Below are positions 10,258 to 22,019 of a DNA stretch of 64,000 bases, in pieces. This stretch comes from Neoceratodus forsteri (taxonomy: Eukaryota; Chordata; Ceratodontiformes; Ceratodontidae), in contig CM057453.1 of NCBI GenBank assembly GCA_016271365.2, positions 1,078,321,001-1,078,385,000 on the forward strand, given 5' to 3'. Made by a program: the position numbers and the translations under genes. Numbering within the stretch: the first letter of the stretch is position 1; each line of letters opens with the position of its first letter. Under the pieces are notes generated by a model. That model did no database searches and was not told the DNA's origin. It was given only the letters and a program-made list of their open reading frames with translations.

Positions 10258-11175
10258 AAATCAAATCAAATCAAAAATCTTTATTTAACCAGGTGATTAC
10301 CATTGAGCAATGCTCATTTTCGAGGTGGACTTGGGATTATTCAGTAAGAACAATATAGCGATAATACAATATACCAAAAAATAAGGAAATTGTACAATAT
10401 ATACATAACAGTAGGAGGCACTGACAGTAAGAAATGTATGTTTAGATATAGGTCAAGGATACAATTATTATAAACGGAGCACAAAAAAACATATACATGT
10501 GTAAATATATACAGGACAAATGGATACCTCAGAAATAAACAGAGCACATTATACAGTATATGTAATGATCCAGGATGGGGATGAGGATGACATGGCAATC
10601 ATAGAAGGTATTTTTGAAGGAAGGATTTGGAAAGCATAGGGATACTAATGGGATTAGGGCAGGTGTGGGGAGGTTGAGGGAGAACCATATGGAAATTGGA
10701 ATGTGGGATAGCCACAAAAGCTAGGGTTGAAGGTTCAGCCATTAAGGGGTTTAGAAAAGGGGGACGAGAAGAATGGAGGGATTGGGAATTCTAAGCTGAT
10801 TCCAAGGTCCAAGTGGGAGTAAAGGATAAGGAGAGAGAGATAAGGGGAAGTGAAGGGGGGAGCCAGATATTGGCTACTACCAATCCTAGTGAAATCTGTA
10901 ATGGCATGGACATGTAGTGTGTTAGGGTGATGAGAGTGTGTCATGAATCAGGGGAAACAGATGCAATGCTCCTTATTCTGATGTAGGTATAGAGATTTGA
11001 AGGCTACTAAGGTGATAGGATGAATTAATATCAAGGCCTTTTGCAGCTCATTCTACATCTGAGGTACCACGTAGCTCATGGCTGCTCTACTGAAACGTGA
11101 TTTTGCCTTATGTACATACAAGGAGATATAGGAGGTATAGGCTATACCTCAGCCAGTGCCAGGTTAAAATGTTGA
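10258..11175 (-). mobile_element. LINE 3' end, family uncertain, with (TCAAA)n tail
   Basis: The minus-strand copy ends at 10258-10280 in a repeated AAATC/TTTGA tail following AATAAAGATT. Upstream, at about 11160-10950, a broken frame reads AAMSYVVPQM, NELQKALILI and FKSLYLHQNKEH, resembling the C-terminal tail of L2/Rex1/CR1-type RTs. It lies inside the split L1-like element, so it inserted after that element. Confidence 0.5.
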
Positions 11176-11353
11176 ATATATATAATAGTGCAGTTAAAAT
11201 CCACGAAGTCAAAACAACTGAAAGAAAACAGCTACAGAGACTTAATAGCTATGGTCAATAATAACTAAGATATATTTAGTGCTGTCCCTGTAGCTTTTGG
11301 GGGATAGGGAGAAGAAATCTGCTGCAGGGTGTGTGCTGGCTGAGCAGCTGCCA

Positions 11354-11423
11354 TGGTTCAGTGGACAGAGTCACAGGCAGTGGAGGGTGGTGGAGAGATG
11401 GTGGACCATGGTTTGATTCCTGG
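11354..11423 (+). other. Possible tRNA-derived SINE head
   Basis: TGGTTCAGTGG (11354-11364) resembles a pol III A box, and GGTTTGATTCCTGG (11410-11423) a B box, with a spacing compatible with a tRNA-derived promoter. A T-rich and C-rich stretch follows. No repeat family is identified and no tRNA fold is claimed. Confidence 0.35.
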
Positions 11424-11689
11424 TCCTAGAAAACTTTTTTTGTTTTATTGCTGATGTTGTCTCCTCCCCCCACTTACCCTTTTTGTTTCTCCCATTCTAC
11501 ACCTTTTTCCCTCCCCCATCCCTTTCAGAACAACTCTCCACCCCCCCCAAGGTTTCTCCATGTCCCCGAGTTTCATCCCCCTCACCTGGAGTTAGTTATT
11601 TTAAAATAAGGGGGTTTGGATGGTGAAACCCCTCATAATGGGGGGATGGGGGCCTCTGCCCCTGCAAACACAAAGTCTGTGCATTTTGT

Positions 11690-12776
11690 GCTATTTTAGC
11701 TGGGCAACAGGACACAGAAGGTAATTATAAATGGAGTCCACTCTGAAGAAAAAGGGGTTACTAGTGGGGTACGGCAAAGTTCAGTACTGGGTCCAGTCCT
11801 TCTTAATGTCTTTATAAGTGACTTTGCAGAGGGACTGGAAGGAAAAGTATGCCTCTTTGCAGATGACACAAAGATCTGTAACAGGGTCGATACACAAGGA
11901 GATGTGGAAAGGATAAGAAGGGACTTGGCAAGGTTGGAGGAATGGTCAGAAGTATGGCAGCTTGGATTCAATGCAAAGAAGTGAAAAATAATGCACGTGG
12001 GAAACAAAAACCCAGGGGAAGATTACACATTGGGGGGCCAGCAACAACAACAAAAATGGAAAGAGACCTTGGGATAGTCATATCAGATGACCTTATGGTT
12101 AGCAAGCAATGTGAGAAGGCAGTAGGGAGGGCTGGGAGGATACTGGGATGTATAGGGAGAGGCATCACCAGCAGAAAACAGGAAGTTGTTATCCCTCTGT
12201 ACAGACAGTTGGTGAAATCCCATCTGGAGTACTGTGTCCAGTTCTGGAGACCCTATTTCCGCTAGGACATAGACAGGATAGAGGCAGTCCAGAGGAGGGC
12301 AACTAAAATGGTGCAGGGTTTGCAAGAGAAGCCATATGAGGAGAGACTAAAGGAGCTTAATATGTATACCCTTGAGGAAAGGAGGGAGAGGAGGGACATG
12401 CTAGAAATGTTTAAATACCTCCATGGAATCAACAAAGTCCAGGAGGGTAGCACCTTTTAGAAAAAGAGATGTGCAAGAACAAGGGGACACAATTTGAAGA
12501 TAGAGGGGGGTGGTTCAGGGGCAATGTGAGGAAATTTTTTTCACCGAGAGGGTGGTGGACACATGGAACAGCCTTCCTGAGGAGGTTGTGGGGTCTAAAA
12601 CTGTGGGAGAATTCAAGAATGCATGGGACAGACATAAGTCAATTTTTGTGGGGGGGTAGGAGGAAATAGGCTGTTGGTTTACTAGGATCTGCAGCTTATT
12701 CTGTAGGTAGGGAAATGGGCAGACTAGGTGGGCTAAGTGGTCCTTATCTGCTGGAAGAGTCTATGTTTCTATGTTA
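11690..12776 (+). mobile_element. CR1-type LINE 3' end (C-terminal RT and 3' UTR)
   Basis: Plus-strand frames give the motif-B region SSVLGPVLLNVFISDF-like and the catalytic FADDTKICNR (about 11855-11885). These are followed by the C-terminal domain with LGCIGRGITSRKQEV and LVKSHLEYCVQFWRP (12140-12262), and the 3' UTR ends in GTCTATGTTTCTATGTTAG at about 12775. The YADD-class box is intact as FADD, but frames change repeatedly. It is 5'-truncated within RT, as is usual for CR1 copies. It shares its 3' terminus with the 18314-22020 copy in opposite orientation. Confidence 0.9.
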
Positions 12777-12789
12777 GCGACGGTAGTGA

Positions 12790-13790
12790 TCACTGTTTTT
12801 GCCTTGTGCTATCTGATTTTGGCATTTGGGGTTATCAGTTTTTAATCGTGCTGTTTTTTGTTTTGACATTATGACCCTGTATTGCCTCATCTCCTTATGA
12901 AGTCCTTCACAGCATCCCATGCCACCCCTGTATCCTTCACAGAGTTCTTGTTATTGTCCCAGTATTCTTGGATTTCTACTCTTAGTTGAACTATGAATCC
13001 TTCTCTGTTAAGTATGATGGGGTCCATCAGCTCAATCTCTACACTCTAATCCCTTTGTTTTTTCCACAGCTGTCTAGATCATTTTGAGTGGGGAGTGGTT
13101 AGGCAAGAAGATGGGTAAGCACTCACAGCTTATAGCCTTCCCACCACTGCCTCTGAAGTGTATATCATAGCTATACATGTGAATGTATGGGCACCGAAGA
13201 CTAAAGGGAGACGTCTTACTGTTGTGTGTATTACCTGCCATAATTCTTTTAACCCCAAATCTGCCATTTGTTGTCGAATCAAGGGTACTGTTTTGTTTAG
13301 GTGGTATGGTCTAGTGAATGACCTATCCATTTGTACATTCATAATCAGATTGAAGTCCCTTCCCCAGACAAGTTTACAATGATATGTGCTCACATTTAAA
13401 AGCATATCTTGGAACAGTTTGTTGTTTTCAAGGCTTGGATCATAAATGTTTAGAGGCATTGTCTGCTCATGCTATAACATCCCCCTGAACCACGATTCAC
13501 TTTCCCATGTCATTAGCATCCATTTTCATGGGCTTGCAAGGTAGGCTTTTATGTATCAGGATTAATATTCCCTTTGCATGAGAGGTGCAGTACAAGATGA
13601 ATGAAATGCTTGCCCCACATATCTTTTTAATTTCACTTGCTCTGTATCATTAAGGTGAGTTTCTTGAAGGTGTGCTTTTTGTACTTTTTCTTTTTTGAGA
13701 GAATTCAAAATCCTTTTATGTTTGATAGGGTGATTAATGGCCTATACATTTCATGGCATGAGTGCTGTTAAAGTAATCATTGTGCATCAA
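12790..13790 (-). pseudogene. L1/Tx1-like LINE ORF2 endonuclease domain (decayed)
   Basis: Minus-strand reading from about 13790: INHPIKHKRILNSLKKEKV, then AHLQETHLNDTEQVKLKR with the QETH motif of L1-clade endonucleases, then SSCTSHAKGILILIHKSL. Next come IYDPSLENNKLFQDML and LVWGRDFNLIMNVQMDRS, the catalytic G-DFN block with Arg in place of the second Gly. The distal segment (13070-12850) has DPIILNREGFIVQLRVEIQE and WDAVKDFIRR, typical of the region after the endonuclease. Several frameshifts are present. This is the L1-type endonuclease, distinct from the CR1 endonucleases elsewhere in the window. Confidence 0.8.
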
Positions 13791-15480
13791 GTTACAATTG
13801 CGCGTGTATAATCAGTTGTGCCCTTATACTAACCCTAGATGAGAACAGTAGAGAGTGTAGACCCATGTTATTAATCCTGACCCATGAAACATTGTCCTGT
13901 ACATTCTGACTAAGTACACCATCTATATATTGAAAGCATTACCAGTTTTGACAAAGTAAAAATATAAACGTGAACACTTATAACTGCACCAAAGAGTGCT
14001 TAAACTGAAGTGAATGAGTAGTTGCTCAACTCAGGTTAACCCCTGACTACCAGCAGGGTACGATGCCATTCACAGCAGGCTAGCCCTAAAAGGTTCAGGT
14101 GCTAACTTTGAATCAAGTACTTAAATGAAAATAGTCCCTGTGGTCACTGGGACTTATGTGATTGATCCCAGGTAGCCTGTAAGATGTATATAAGTGTGCT
14201 GTACTGAGTGAAGGTGTATTGTCCTGTGCCCTGCTAAGGTAGAGGTAGCAATGTCTTCCTCTCAGGCACAGTAGCACATTTTTCATAGTAACCACTACTG
14301 ACCCCAAAATGACAGCCAGATGTCCTTATTGTGGTGTTGCACCAACCCAATACCTTAATACATTATGAATTCTTAAGTTGCAGTTGTAAGGTTGCACTGG
14401 GATGTTGTGGGCCGCACAATATTTCTTTGGGTCCCTCCCTCCCCAATTCCATTGTGCAATAATGCAGATAGATTTCCTGGTCCATATTCTGACCCCCATA
14501 TCATTCATGTCACCACCAGAAACTCTGGTGCATGCTGATAGGCCCAACTACAACCCTCTACTTCCTTCCCACATCGAAATCTATAATCATAGATAGCACT
14601 CCCAATGCTAAAATTTGCTTTATCATACTTGTACAGTACTGTATTTACATATTTAAACAGTTTTACATTAGCGAGACCAGCATTCACCTTGTATAGGGAG
14701 AGGTGCAGTCCACTGACCCTTGATATAGAGAGGTAATCAGAAGTTGCAGTTAAATCACATGATTGTGCAGTGCTGTTGTCTCTGTGAATGTCTTTCATGT
14801 GGCAAGAAACTTGTGTCTGTTTGAAATGGTGCCATGTCTACTGATGCTTCTATGTGAGGTCAAATAAACAGTTCCTGACCCACAGCCTCCAGTCAAATAT
14901 AAGGCATTGCATCAGGGTTACATAAAGGTGAGGAAAATTGTTTATTCTGGGTGTTAGGGCCCTCAGTGATTGACTCTAGTGCCTGCTGGCAAGTCCGATA
15001 GCCCCCCCCCACAAGGTGCTCTACCTCCCAGCTATACCGTTTTACCATTTACAACACTTGACTACAGTCACATGAATAAACTTTTACAGTACATACAAAT
15101 ATCAAATCTGATAGGTCAGCAGTCGCTTAGCTAGTGAGCTATTCAGCAGCTGCAGTGAGTCTGCATGATCATATAGTCCTATTGTCTCTGCAAGGGGTCA
15201 TGCTGAGGTGGGAAACAGACACCTGCTTGAAAATGATCCCATGCTTCTTGATATTTTCTCTGCAGCTCACACATTTAAGGTACAACATAATCAGTGTCAT
15301 ATAAATCTTGTGATCTTAGTCATCAGTACCATGTAGCTTTTAAGGGGGAAGTTCAAAATTGCAGTACCTGCATTGGTTGCACAGTGTGGGTGGGTACAGG
15401 ATCCCTGGTACCCTTCCACCAGCTGCTAAGTTTATGTTGAAGGATAGTACAGCTTGTTTTTAGTGAATTATGGCATTGTA
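13790..15480. other. Unassigned sequence inside the split L1-like element
   Basis: About 1.7 kb between the ORF1-like and endonuclease fragments, larger than a normal inter-ORF gap, so it probably contains insertions. Blocks at about 14735-14860 and 15150-15275 appear to be diverged copies of each other (shared TTGTCTCTG, CTTGA/GTTTGAAA, CCCATGCTT/CCATGTCT order). No coding sequence is recognised. Confidence 0.4.
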
Positions 15481-16445
15481 TCCACAAACTTTTCGGCTCA
15501 TCTTGGATCTGTAGAGAAGGTCTGTTTTCCATTGTATGAAATCCACAATGTTGCTAGCATTAAGAGGATGAATAGCAAATTCCTTTCTTGATCTTGTTCT
15601 TTACAGCAGGGAATTCTTTCCATTTGCTAAATAAGTTTTCACTAATACCTGAAAACAGTTACAGTATAGTATGTGTGATTTATATTTCATTCCACCTTCT
15701 TTATGGGACCTGCAGAGCATCCACTCTTTCTCTGAGTATTTTGTGAAATTTTGCAAGGAGGAAGCATGGTCTATCCTTCAGAGCTGGGTGGGCTACAAAT
15801 ATGCTGTGGGCTCTATCAGTATTCAGTTTCTGTTTAAAACCCTTCATTTTAAGAAAGTTTGAGAACAAGGTGACAAAAAGTCCTCTGGGTGCTCTCCTTA
15901 ATGTTCTCTTGTCAGCATCGGTATTCCAGCTGATCGATCTTTCTTTGAAGAGCAGTGATCATCTTTTTGGGCTGGGATACTAGGACTTAAAGGAGGGGAC
16001 ATGCTGTCTTCATTATAGCTGACTCTGTATTCAACCTACTCCACTCTGTAATCAAGGTCAGTACATTTTTTGAGTCAGTTGCATGATGTCTCTTTGAATA
16101 GTAGTAAGGTTGTCATGTATGGATGAAAAATCCTCATTTCATTTTTGGGGGGATTTCTCCATGTTGCCGCTCTGCACTGCCCTTGCCTGACTCTCATTCA
16201 TCTGACAGCCCCACCAGATGCTGATTGCGCTGCTATTGTGGCCTACACTGCTTCTTTTTTGGGGAACATTGTTTCTCTTCTGATGGAAAAATTGACAATG
16301 GACTGGAGTTCTACTGCTTTCTTTTGTTTTTTTGCTGGCTTCTTTTGTCTTTTTGCCAGTTTTGCTCACCAGGATGCTGGGAGATTCTTGTACTACAGAT
16401 GTTTATTTGGGCTTGCTGACACAGAGCTCCTACCAGTGTGTATTC
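15480..16445 (-). pseudogene. L1/Tx1-like LINE ORF1 remnant
   Basis: Minus-strand frames begin with MSKTGKKTKEASKKTKES (about 16369-16316), a basic N-terminus typical of L1-clade ORF1 proteins. A HDNLTTIQRDIMQLTQK coiled-coil-like piece follows (about 16110-16060). Further down, RAHSIFVAHPALKDRPCFLL and AKFHKIFREK (about 15800-15740) resemble the 'R.HR......PR.I...F....DRE' segment of the RNA-binding domain. The order matches ORF1 and lies 5' of the ORF2 pieces on the same strand, so 16.45-9.75 kb probably represents one nested L1-like insertion. Stops and frame changes are frequent. Confidence 0.6.
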
Positions 16446-16449
16446 ACTG

Positions 16450-18310
16450 GTGAGAGGCCATCTTGGAATCACTCACACAACTGTATTTCTAATGCTTAGT
16501 TTCATCCTAGGTTTATTTTTAGTTTTCTCACATATATTGAAAACATTTTTTGTAGCTTATTTTGTAATTAAAGACATGTCATTAAAAATGGAAGTCACTA
16601 ACAATTTTTAAACATCTCTTGCAGAGATTACTTGTTGAATGTTCATTCTAGATTTATACTGTGGATGTATTAGGATGGTGCTAGCATATATTTCTGATGG
16701 AAAATTGCACAGCACTGTACCAAGACATTCAATATTTTCATGGCAGGCATGGCATGGAATTGGGATATTTTAAAAACTTCAAACCCCCTTATCTTAGTTC
16801 AGGAATGAAAGAAAACAAACAAAAGTTGGGTATATTGATATTTCTGACAGAAGATACTACTGAAGAGAAAATAAAAACTATATGGTGATCAACTAATACT
16901 GCTGCTTTAAGTACATTACTTTATTTACTTTTTATATTTTTTTTTGTGAGACAGCAGAAGGCCCTGTTCAAGTGCTATTCCATAGCCCTGATGTTCTCAG
17001 GCAGTAGTGTGATGGTCTCCTGCAGTAGGCCAGCTATTCCAGGTCTTCTAGGGTTCCTGCTGTGTTTTTCCTGGGGATCACCGGCCCAGTTGTCTGGGGC
17101 CCTGCCATTGGTGTCCCACCGCAGGGCATCTGCCTCCTTCCACTCCACCAGCTGAAGGGCCATGGTTCTGATCTGCTCATGCAAGGCACAAGAAAAGGCA
17201 CAAGAAAAAAATATCAGTGTAGTTGAACTGTTACAGTGTTGCACATACTGTAGTGTGACCATAATAAGTCCATGACTTTTCTGGAATATCAGACACAGGA
17301 AAACTACTGCAACATTCATAAACAAAAAAAGGTCTTAAGCTGTACTGTAACTTTTGGGATTTGTGACCCAACCCTAACTAACCCTGACTAACCATGCAAG
17401 TCATGTACAGTATGGTTACTGAAATCCAGCAATGATTACAATAAAATATATATTAATAAATAAGACAAGAATGACTTACCCCATGAACATGGGTCACCAC
17501 CCAAAGAGTGTCATAGAGGTCTGGATCAACCACAAAAAGCACATTAGGTCAGGTGCTGTGTCTCTCTGATGTTGCTACTGTGAGTTTTATGACCTAGTTT
17601 TAGTTACCTAACCCCAAACTTGGAAGCCAAATGTGTGGGAGGGAACCCGATTTAATTTATACTAGATCAAGAGCAAATTTTAATCCAAGTGTAATGGATC
17701 TCACATAAATCCCTCAATGTTGTGAATTTCACAGGACAAGCAGATAACAAGAAGCACATACTATACTATTCTATAGGTTTTATTTCAAGAAACAGACTTG
17801 AAAGGAAAAAGATGACATATAAGCAATTAGCAAGTAATTAAGCAACAGTCTCTTTCAAACACACTTGTACCAGCACACTCTCATTAGGAGACCATAACAG
17901 TTCTGACAGTCATTTGCTTCTCCTTGGATGGGTGGTGCTGGGAAGGTATGTTCTTTGAACAGTTCCCTTTTAGCTAATACTGTACCCTCAGTACAAAAGT
18001 CCCAGATTCATCTTGGCATATAACCAGTCCAGCTGGTGACAGTTTACACAGATCTTAACAAAACATGCACACACATTAGCCACTCAATGAACCCACAGCC
18101 TCTCCAGGTAAAATCTCACTCTCAGACCTTTCAGTCTCTTGCCAAAGATAAGACAATAGCTAGGGAGTTTATTTGGCAAAGGCTTACAGTCATTGACAAA
18201 CATTTGTTTTTACCTGGTCCATGGGGGTGGGGACTGATGCTTGCTGGCATTTTCTCCTTCACTGGTCTGATCCCACTGCAGATATTTGGAGCTGGTGGAA
18301 GTCTTGTTCC
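16450..18310. other. Unassigned, ~1.9 kb
   Basis: AT-rich. A minus-strand ORF of 116 codons (16975-17325) has no recognisable domain; its C-terminal part reads LLQETITLLPENIRAME. I assign no function. No other repeat is recognised. Confidence 0.4.
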
Positions 18311-18748
18311 TAAATTACATAGAAACATAGAAACATAGAAGTTGATGGCAGATAAGGACCGCAAGACCCATCCAGTCTGCCCATTTCTTTTTCTACCTTA
18401 TAAATGTGCCATCGGCATTTGCTCTGTCAGTGACCTATCTATTCATAGTCATTTGTATTGCTCCCTTATGCCTACCCCATGCCTGTTTGAAGCCCTGCAC
18501 TGTATTCATAGCCACCACTTCTTGTGGTAAGCCATTCCATGCATCCACCACCCTTTCTGTGAAAAAGAATTTCTCACATTCCCCTTAATCGGCCTCCTCT
18601 AATCTCCATGCTGTCCTCTTGTCCTGCTATTTTCTTATATTTAAACATGTTAGACTCTTCACCTTGTTTATGCCCTTAAGGTGTTTGAATGCCTCGATCA
18701 TATCACCTCTCTCCCTCCTTTGCTCAAGGGTATACATATTGAGCTCCG

Positions 18749-19757
18749 TTAATCTGTCCTCATATGTCTTCTGATGCAGTCCCTGCACCATTTTGGTTGC
18801 CCTTCTCTGGACTGCCTCAATTTAGTTAATGTCCTGTGAAGGTGTGGCCTCCAATACTGCACGCAGTACTCCAGATGGGGCCTAACCAATGTCTTGTAAA
18901 GAGGGATTATTACCTCCCTCTTACGACTTGTGATACCCCTACTACTACACCCTAACACCCCCGAGCCTTACCTACTGCTTTAGAGGTCTGCTTGGATGAT
19001 TTTAGGTCATCAGTGATGATGATGCCCAAGTCTCTTTCTTCCTTTGTGACTGCTAGCAACTCCCCTCCCAGCCTATAAGTGGCTTCAGGGTTGCTCTTCC
19101 CTATGTGCATGATTTTGCACTTCTTTGCATTAAATCCCAGTTGCCACTCTTCTGACCATTCTGCTAGTTTATCCAGATCTCTTCTCATTCTGCCCACCCC
19201 ATCTGGCTCATCTACTCTGTTGCAGATCTTGTGTCATCTGCAAACAGACAAGCCTTACCCTCTAGTCCATCTGCAAGGTCACTAATGAAGATGTTGAATA
19301 GGACTGGCCCCAGGACTGATCCCTGAGGTACCCCACTTGTGACTTGCATCTCTTCTGACTGTATACCATTTACCACCACTCTCTGTTTTCTGCCAGTCAA
19401 CCAGTTTGCCATCCAGTTGACCAACTTCTGACCCACCCCGAGCCTACCCAGCTTATTTATCAATCTTCTATGTGGAACAGTGTCAAAAGCTTTGCTGAAG
19501 TCAAGGTAGGTGACATCAACTGCTCCCCTTGGTCCACCACTCTGTTACCCAGTCAAAGAAATCTATGAGATTAGTTTGACAGGACCTTCCTTTTGTAAAC
19601 CCATGCTGTCTTGGATCCTGTGCCCTATGGATTCCAGGTGTTGCACTATCCTTTCCTTAAGGAGTGCCTCCATAATCTTGCCCACTACTGAGGTAAGACT
19701 GACTGGTCTGTAGTTCCTTGCCTCCTCCCTGCTATCACTCTTGTGGAGCGGGATCAC
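18749..19757 (-). pseudogene. CR1 reverse transcriptase domain (frameshifted)
   Basis: The minus-strand order starts with MIPLHKSDSREEARNYRPVS and LTSVVGKIMEALLKERIVQ (about 19757-19650), followed by motif A, which is readable only out of frame (TFDTVPH-type sequence near 19480). Then come [38 protein letters not shown] and LFADD (about 19230), WQLGFNAKKCKIMHIGK, and the C-terminal SRGITSRKREVIIPLY, LVRPHLEYCVQYW. This is the polymerase that copies LINE RNA at the nicked target. Motifs B and C are intact, but at least three frame changes occur. Confidence 0.9.
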
Positions 19758-20262
19758 ATGAGCCCTTCTCCAGTCTTCTGGGACCTCTCCGTGCTCAGAG
19801 ACTCACTAAACAATTCTGCTAATGGCTCTGCTAGTTCCTCCTTTAGCTCCTTAAGTACCCTGGGATGTATGCCATCAGGTCCCATTGTCTTATCCACCCT
19901 GAGCTTAGCAAGCTCTTGTAGGACCTTTCTTTTGTGAAGGAGTAGTGCTCACCTCCTCCCCTGTGTTCATGATGCTGAGCTGTGGCCCTGCCCTACCTTC
20001 TCTTCAGTAAATACTGAGCAAAAGTATCTATTTAGGATAGATGCCTTACAGGGTCCTCCCTCACATGCTCCCTTTTCTCCATTGCTTAGCAATTCCCTCT
20101 GGACTTTCTCCTTTCACTAATGTATCTATAGAAAGTCTTGTCACCTTCTTTTACTGTTTGTGCTAGTGTTTCCTCAGTTTGAGACTTTGCCTGCCTTACT
20201 GCCTTACCTGCTTCCCTTAGGGCAGTTTGGTATGCCTCCTATCTTCATCCCGCTGTGTTCCC

Positions 20263-21232
20263 TTATATTTCCTGAAGGCCAGCCTTTTGGCTCTGACCTT
20301 TTCTGCTACTGTATTTGAGAACCAAAGTGGTTTCCTTCTTCTTTGCACTTCCTTTTCTGTCTAACACAATGGGATGTTGCTTCAAGTATTGCATCCTTAA
20401 TGCTTGCCCACTTTGCCTGTACCCCTCACCTGTGTTTCTTTTTGCCAGGGCTAGCTTAACTCTGTTGGCCATCTTATCAAAGTCAGCTCCTCTGAAGTCC
20501 CATATTTGTGCCTTGGAATGGGATGATTTAGATGTAGTAGCCAAATTGAACCATACCATGTGATGGTCACTGGCCTCCACGTGACCTTCTACCTGGAGAT
20601 CTGTGATCCCTTCTTTGTTAGTCAGTACTAGATCTAGGATAGCCCTGTCTCTTGTGGGTTGCTGTACCAGTTGTTTGAGGCCCTCCCTGCAGGAATCCAC
20701 TATGAGTCTAGTTCTGGCAGATGTTCCTGCTGGTATTGACCAATCTGTATCTGGCATGTTGAAGTCTCCCATTATCAGAACCTCCCTTTAGCTGTCATGT
20801 TTTGTATATCTTCTAACAGTAATGTGTCTATGTCCTCCTCTGGTCTGGGGCCTGTAGACAACCCCAGTTCTTATGGCTGTCCTATTTCCTGTTTCCAGGG
20901 TGACCCACAGTTCTTCTGGCTCCTTATGTGTATTCTGAATTTCTGTAGCTTTGATATTTTCATTAACATACAGGGCCCTCCTCCCCCTTTGCACCTCGGT
21001 CTCTTCTGAACAACACATAGCCAGGTACTGAAGTCTCCCAAGCGTGGTTACTGGTAAACCACGTCTCACTAATTGCTACTATGTCCAGTTTAGCCTCTGA
21101 CATTATTGCCTGCAAGTCTGGGATCTTATTTAGGCTGTGAGCATTTGTGTACATGATTTTCCATTGGCCAGATTTTGGTGTGTTAGTTGTTGGGTGAAGT
21201 TTGGCATTACCCTGTGCATCGTGGGGAGACAA
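20263..21232 (-). pseudogene. CR1 endonuclease domain (frameshifted)
   Basis: The minus-strand order starts with WKIMYTNAHSLNKIPDLQAI and KLDIVAISETWF, which contains the catalytic-type Glu of SETW (about 21150-21070). Next, VPGYVLFRRDRGAKGE is followed by a frame change to GVVYRPQTRG, then MGDFNMPDTDWS (about 20770) and VEASDHHMVWFNLAT, which holds the terminal SDH. The domain is complete in motif order but lies in two or three frames. The linker toward RT follows to about 20263. Confidence 0.88.
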
Positions 21233-21784
21233 ACCTTTTTCTTACCTGGTGATGCAAATGAACGGCAAACACGCTGAATTCCTGTTTGACCACTAGCTGA
21301 GGGGAGGGTGTTCTTCCCATCCGACGTATGGGGTGCAACCTCTCCCCATTTGCTAGTTTAAATATTCTGCAAAGACATCAAACTTCTGCCCCAATGCACT
21401 GACTCCTCTTTAGTCAGATGCAGTCCATCAAATTTAAAGAACTTTCGCTCCCAGAACTGTTGCCAGTTCCCTACAAATCTGTGTCCTTTTTCCTGGCACC
21501 AGTCCTTGAGCCACGTGTTTAGCTCCCCTATCTCCCCTTCTCTGATCTTCCGTCCATCTGCTCCCCTCTCCCAGACTGGCAGGATCTCAGAGAAGGAGAT
21601 GCCAGACGAAATAGATGATAGTTTGTCACCCAGCCTAGTCAGGTGTTCCTGGTCTCACAACTGACCGGCTGGCGAGATCATAGTCCCTAAGTGTACTAGG
21701 ACATCAATGTTTTCTCCTGCTTTGTGAACAATTTTAGTAATGCGGTCAGTGTCTCATGCTGATGTACCTGGAGACATCTGACCA

Positions 21785-22000
21785 TCACCCTAGCTGGAGA
21801 TGGGTATCAACTCCCCGAATCATGGAGTCTCCTATGATCAGAAGTTTTTTGGGTTTCCTTTGTGCTTGTTTAGTTTTGGTTCCTGATTTGGGTGAGTTTT
21901 GTTGTGCTAGCTCCTGTGCCGCAGTGTCCTGCTTTGCAGTGTCTTCTGCCTCTTTATTTGATTTCAGAGATAGAGGCAGATACCAAATTACTTTTTGCAT
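21785..22000 (-). pseudogene. CR1 ORF1 esterase fragment
   Basis: KPKKLLIIGDSMIRGVDTHL on the minus strand contains the SGNH block I (GDS). The preceding residues are Lys/Gln/Ala-rich, as in CR1 ORF1 linkers. Only the start of the esterase is in this frame; the rest (21700-21300) is broken. Confidence 0.75.
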
Positions 22001-22019
22001 TGTGATTTGAAGCTTGCTG

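Noticed and set aside
11354..11423. Functional tRNA gene
   Set aside because: A- and B-box-like words are present, but no cloverleaf with paired acceptor and anticodon stems could be drawn; listed only as a possible SINE head.
16975..17325. 116-codon minus-strand ORF as a Harbinger or host gene exon
   Set aside because: No helix-turn-helix, nuclease motif or splice structure recognised; left unassigned.
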